From: an uncultured Clostridiaceae bacterium
Lineage (GTDB): Bacteria; Bacillota; Clostridia; TANB77; CAG-508
Length of the DNA: 6,597 nucleotides
Assembly: GCA_905198755.1 (NCBI GenBank)
Contig: CAJKDR010000056.1
Span: forward strand, 1-6,597
Reading direction: 5' to 3'
Part shown: positions 5,304 to 6,597 of the stretch, piece by piece
Position numbering within the stretch: position 1 is the stretch's first letter
How the letters are laid out: every line of letters starts with the position of its first letter
The notes under the pieces: generated by a model
The model's database searches: none
What the model was told of the DNA's origin: nothing
Seen by the model: only the letters and a program-made list of their open reading frames with translations
Translations under genes and position numbers: made by a program

Positions 5304-6597
5304 ATGAAAAGAAATAAAATATTATTGATATTATTAGCTTTTGTAACTATCATATTATTATCATCAAAGGTAGAAGCAAGTAGTGGTTCATATTCTATAG
5401 ATGAAATAAACATGGATGTTGTAGTTCAAAAAAATGGTAGTGTAAAAATAAATGAAGAGTTAACATACAACTTTAATGGATCTTTTAATGGTATTTATAT
5501 TACAATACCATATGGTGTTAATGATAATAAATATGACGAAATACGTAAGCAAACATCATTAGTAAATGATAGTTATTATAATGCTAGTACATATAGAATA
5601 GACAGTGTATATGTAGAAAATAAAAGTTATAAACAAACTTATTCTGCAACAAATGGAGAAAGTGGAGTATACACAATAGAAAAAAACAATACTAATAATG
5701 TGGATAAAATAAAAATATATTCACCAACAACATATACTAAAAAAACTTTTAATATATCTTACACGCTAAATAATCTTGCAGTAAAACATAATGATATAGG
5801 AGAAATATATTATAACTTCATTGGTGGAGATTGGGATAAACCAATAAAGAAACTTAATATAAACATAAATTTACCTAATAATTCCAGTAGAGAAAGTTTA
5901 TATGCATTTGCGCATGGACCTAATAATGGAGTAGTAACAATACAAGATAAAAATAATATAAATTTATATGTAGAAAATGTTGGAAAAGGAAATTATGTTG
6001 CGGGAAGAATATTATTTGATAAATCTAATATATCAAATAGTAGTAAAGTTAGTAATAAAACAGCTCTAGATTCTATAATGCAAGAAGAAAAAGCAATATA
6101 TAAGGAAATAAATAAAAAGTATGAGTTTAATAATAAATTATTGATATTGGCTATAGTTTTGTTAGTATACTGGCTGATATTAATGCTTATATTTGAGAAA
6201 GACAAAAAGTATACAGTTGGAAGCAATGATGAAGAAATGTTTGAAAAATATAATCCATTAATTGCAGGATGTTTACAAGGAAATAGAAATGTATTGCCAA
6301 GAGATATAATCGCAGTAATATTGGATTTAATTAATAAAAAATATTTAATTTTAAGAATAGAACAACACTCACAAAAAGAAGATTCAATATTAGAAAAGAT
6401 TAAATATGGAAAAGAAAAAAGAGAATATGATTATTATATATCTATTAATAAAGAATCAACATACCAACTAGATGCAATAGAAAGTGACATAGTGGATTGG
6501 GTAATGCGTAAAAAAGATACAGATGTAAATTTACTTGATAGACTGGAAGATATGCCAGAAACAGAATCTGGAACTGAAAGATTTGAAGAATTAGATA
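5304..6597 (+). CDS. DUF2207 family membrane protein, N-terminal part (runs off the window)
   Basis: The frame is open from ATG 5304 to the right edge, 431 codons, with no stop. The start follows GGAGGA by seven bases and begins a signal peptide: KRNK, a hydrophobic core about 6-19, and a likely cleavage after VEA (23-25). The next roughly 250 residues are an extracytoplasmic domain with the DUF2207 pattern: an early segment ending VVVQKNGSVKINEELTYNF, then NGIYITIPY, and later YYNFIGGDWD. A transmembrane helix at about 279-298 is followed by a cytoplasmic part with YNPLIAGCL, PRDIIAVILDLINKKYLIL and a charged region, as in DUF2207/YciQ-like proteins, which usually carry further membrane helices and a low-complexity tail beyond this point. 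The biochemical role of the family is not established and I do not assign one. Sporadic TAT/AAT-rich codons match the rest of the window. It is transcribed divergently from glmS; no functional link is implied. Confidence 0.85.
   Translation, partial: MKRNKILLILLAFVTIILLSSKVEASSGSYSIDEINMDVVVQKNGSVKINEELTYNFNGSFNGIYITIPYGVNDNKYDEIRKQTSLVNDSYYNASTYRIDSVYVENKSYKQTYSATNGESGVYTIEKNNTNNVDKIKIYSPTTYTKKTFNISYTLNNLAVKHNDIGEIYYNFIGGDWDKPIKKLNININLPNNSSRESLYAFAHGPNNGVVTIQDKNNINLYVENVGKGNYVAGRILFDKSNISNSSKVSNKTALDSIMQEEKAIYKEINKKYEFNNKLLILAIVLLVYWLILMLIFEKDKKYTVGSNDEEMFEKYNPLIAGCLQGNRNVLPRDIIAVILDLINKKYLILRIEQHSQKEDSILEKIKYGKEKREYDYYISINKESTYQLDAIESDIVDWVMRKKDTDVNLLDRLEDMPETESGTERFEELD

Noticed and set aside
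5993..6226. 77-codon minus-strand hydrophobic open frame inside the DUF2207 gene
   Set aside because: It is the reverse of the transmembrane-coding and A/T-rich part of the DUF2207 gene; its hydrophobicity is a by-product of AT-rich sequence.

Overview
This AT-rich window (by eye roughly 30% G+C) looks like chromosome of a low-GC, Gram-positive, spore-forming clostridial lineage. The reasons are a bofA sporulation gene, a glmS gene controlled by a glmS ribozyme, strong GGAGG-type ribosome binding sites, sigma-A-type promoters and A/T-ending codons. No tRNA, rRNA, insertion sequence, CRISPR array or phage gene was seen.

Layout. (1) 3-74: the last codons of an unrecognised plus-strand gene. 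(2) 133-396: bofA, inhibitor of pro-sigmaK processing, read here from a TTG start. (3) 425-461: a sigma-A-type promoter whose -10 box lies inside a perfect 12-bp inverted repeat, upstream of (4) 487-1626: a ClpX-like AAA+ unfoldase. It lacks the zinc-binding domain and the RKH loop but keeps the GFVG pore loop and the IGF ClpP-docking motif. It ends in a strong terminator. (5) 1665-1774: a new promoter followed by two overlapping perfect inverted repeats, then (6) 1775-3124: a PIN-PhoH (PhoH2-type) ATPase whose PIN active-site residues look substituted. (7) 3135-3164: a hairpin between the convergent phoH and glmS genes, serving glmS best. (8) 3171-4991, minus strand: glmS, complete, with a glmS self-cleaving ribozyme in its leader (about 5020-5172) and its promoter near 5208-5239. 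(9) From 5304, plus strand: a secreted/membrane DUF2207 protein running off the right edge.

The genes do not form one pathway. They are mostly single-gene transcription units with their own promoters. glmS makes glucosamine-6-phosphate for the cell wall and is shut down by its product through the ribozyme. bofA points to sporulation. The ClpX-like and PhoH2 genes are adjacent but separated by a terminator and a promoter; each has a perfect dyad at its promoter, so both are probably repressor-controlled. The least ordinary parts are the degenerate PIN domain, together with the run of 3-nt-centred inverted repeats across the phoH leader and first codons, and the remodelled ClpX paralogue.
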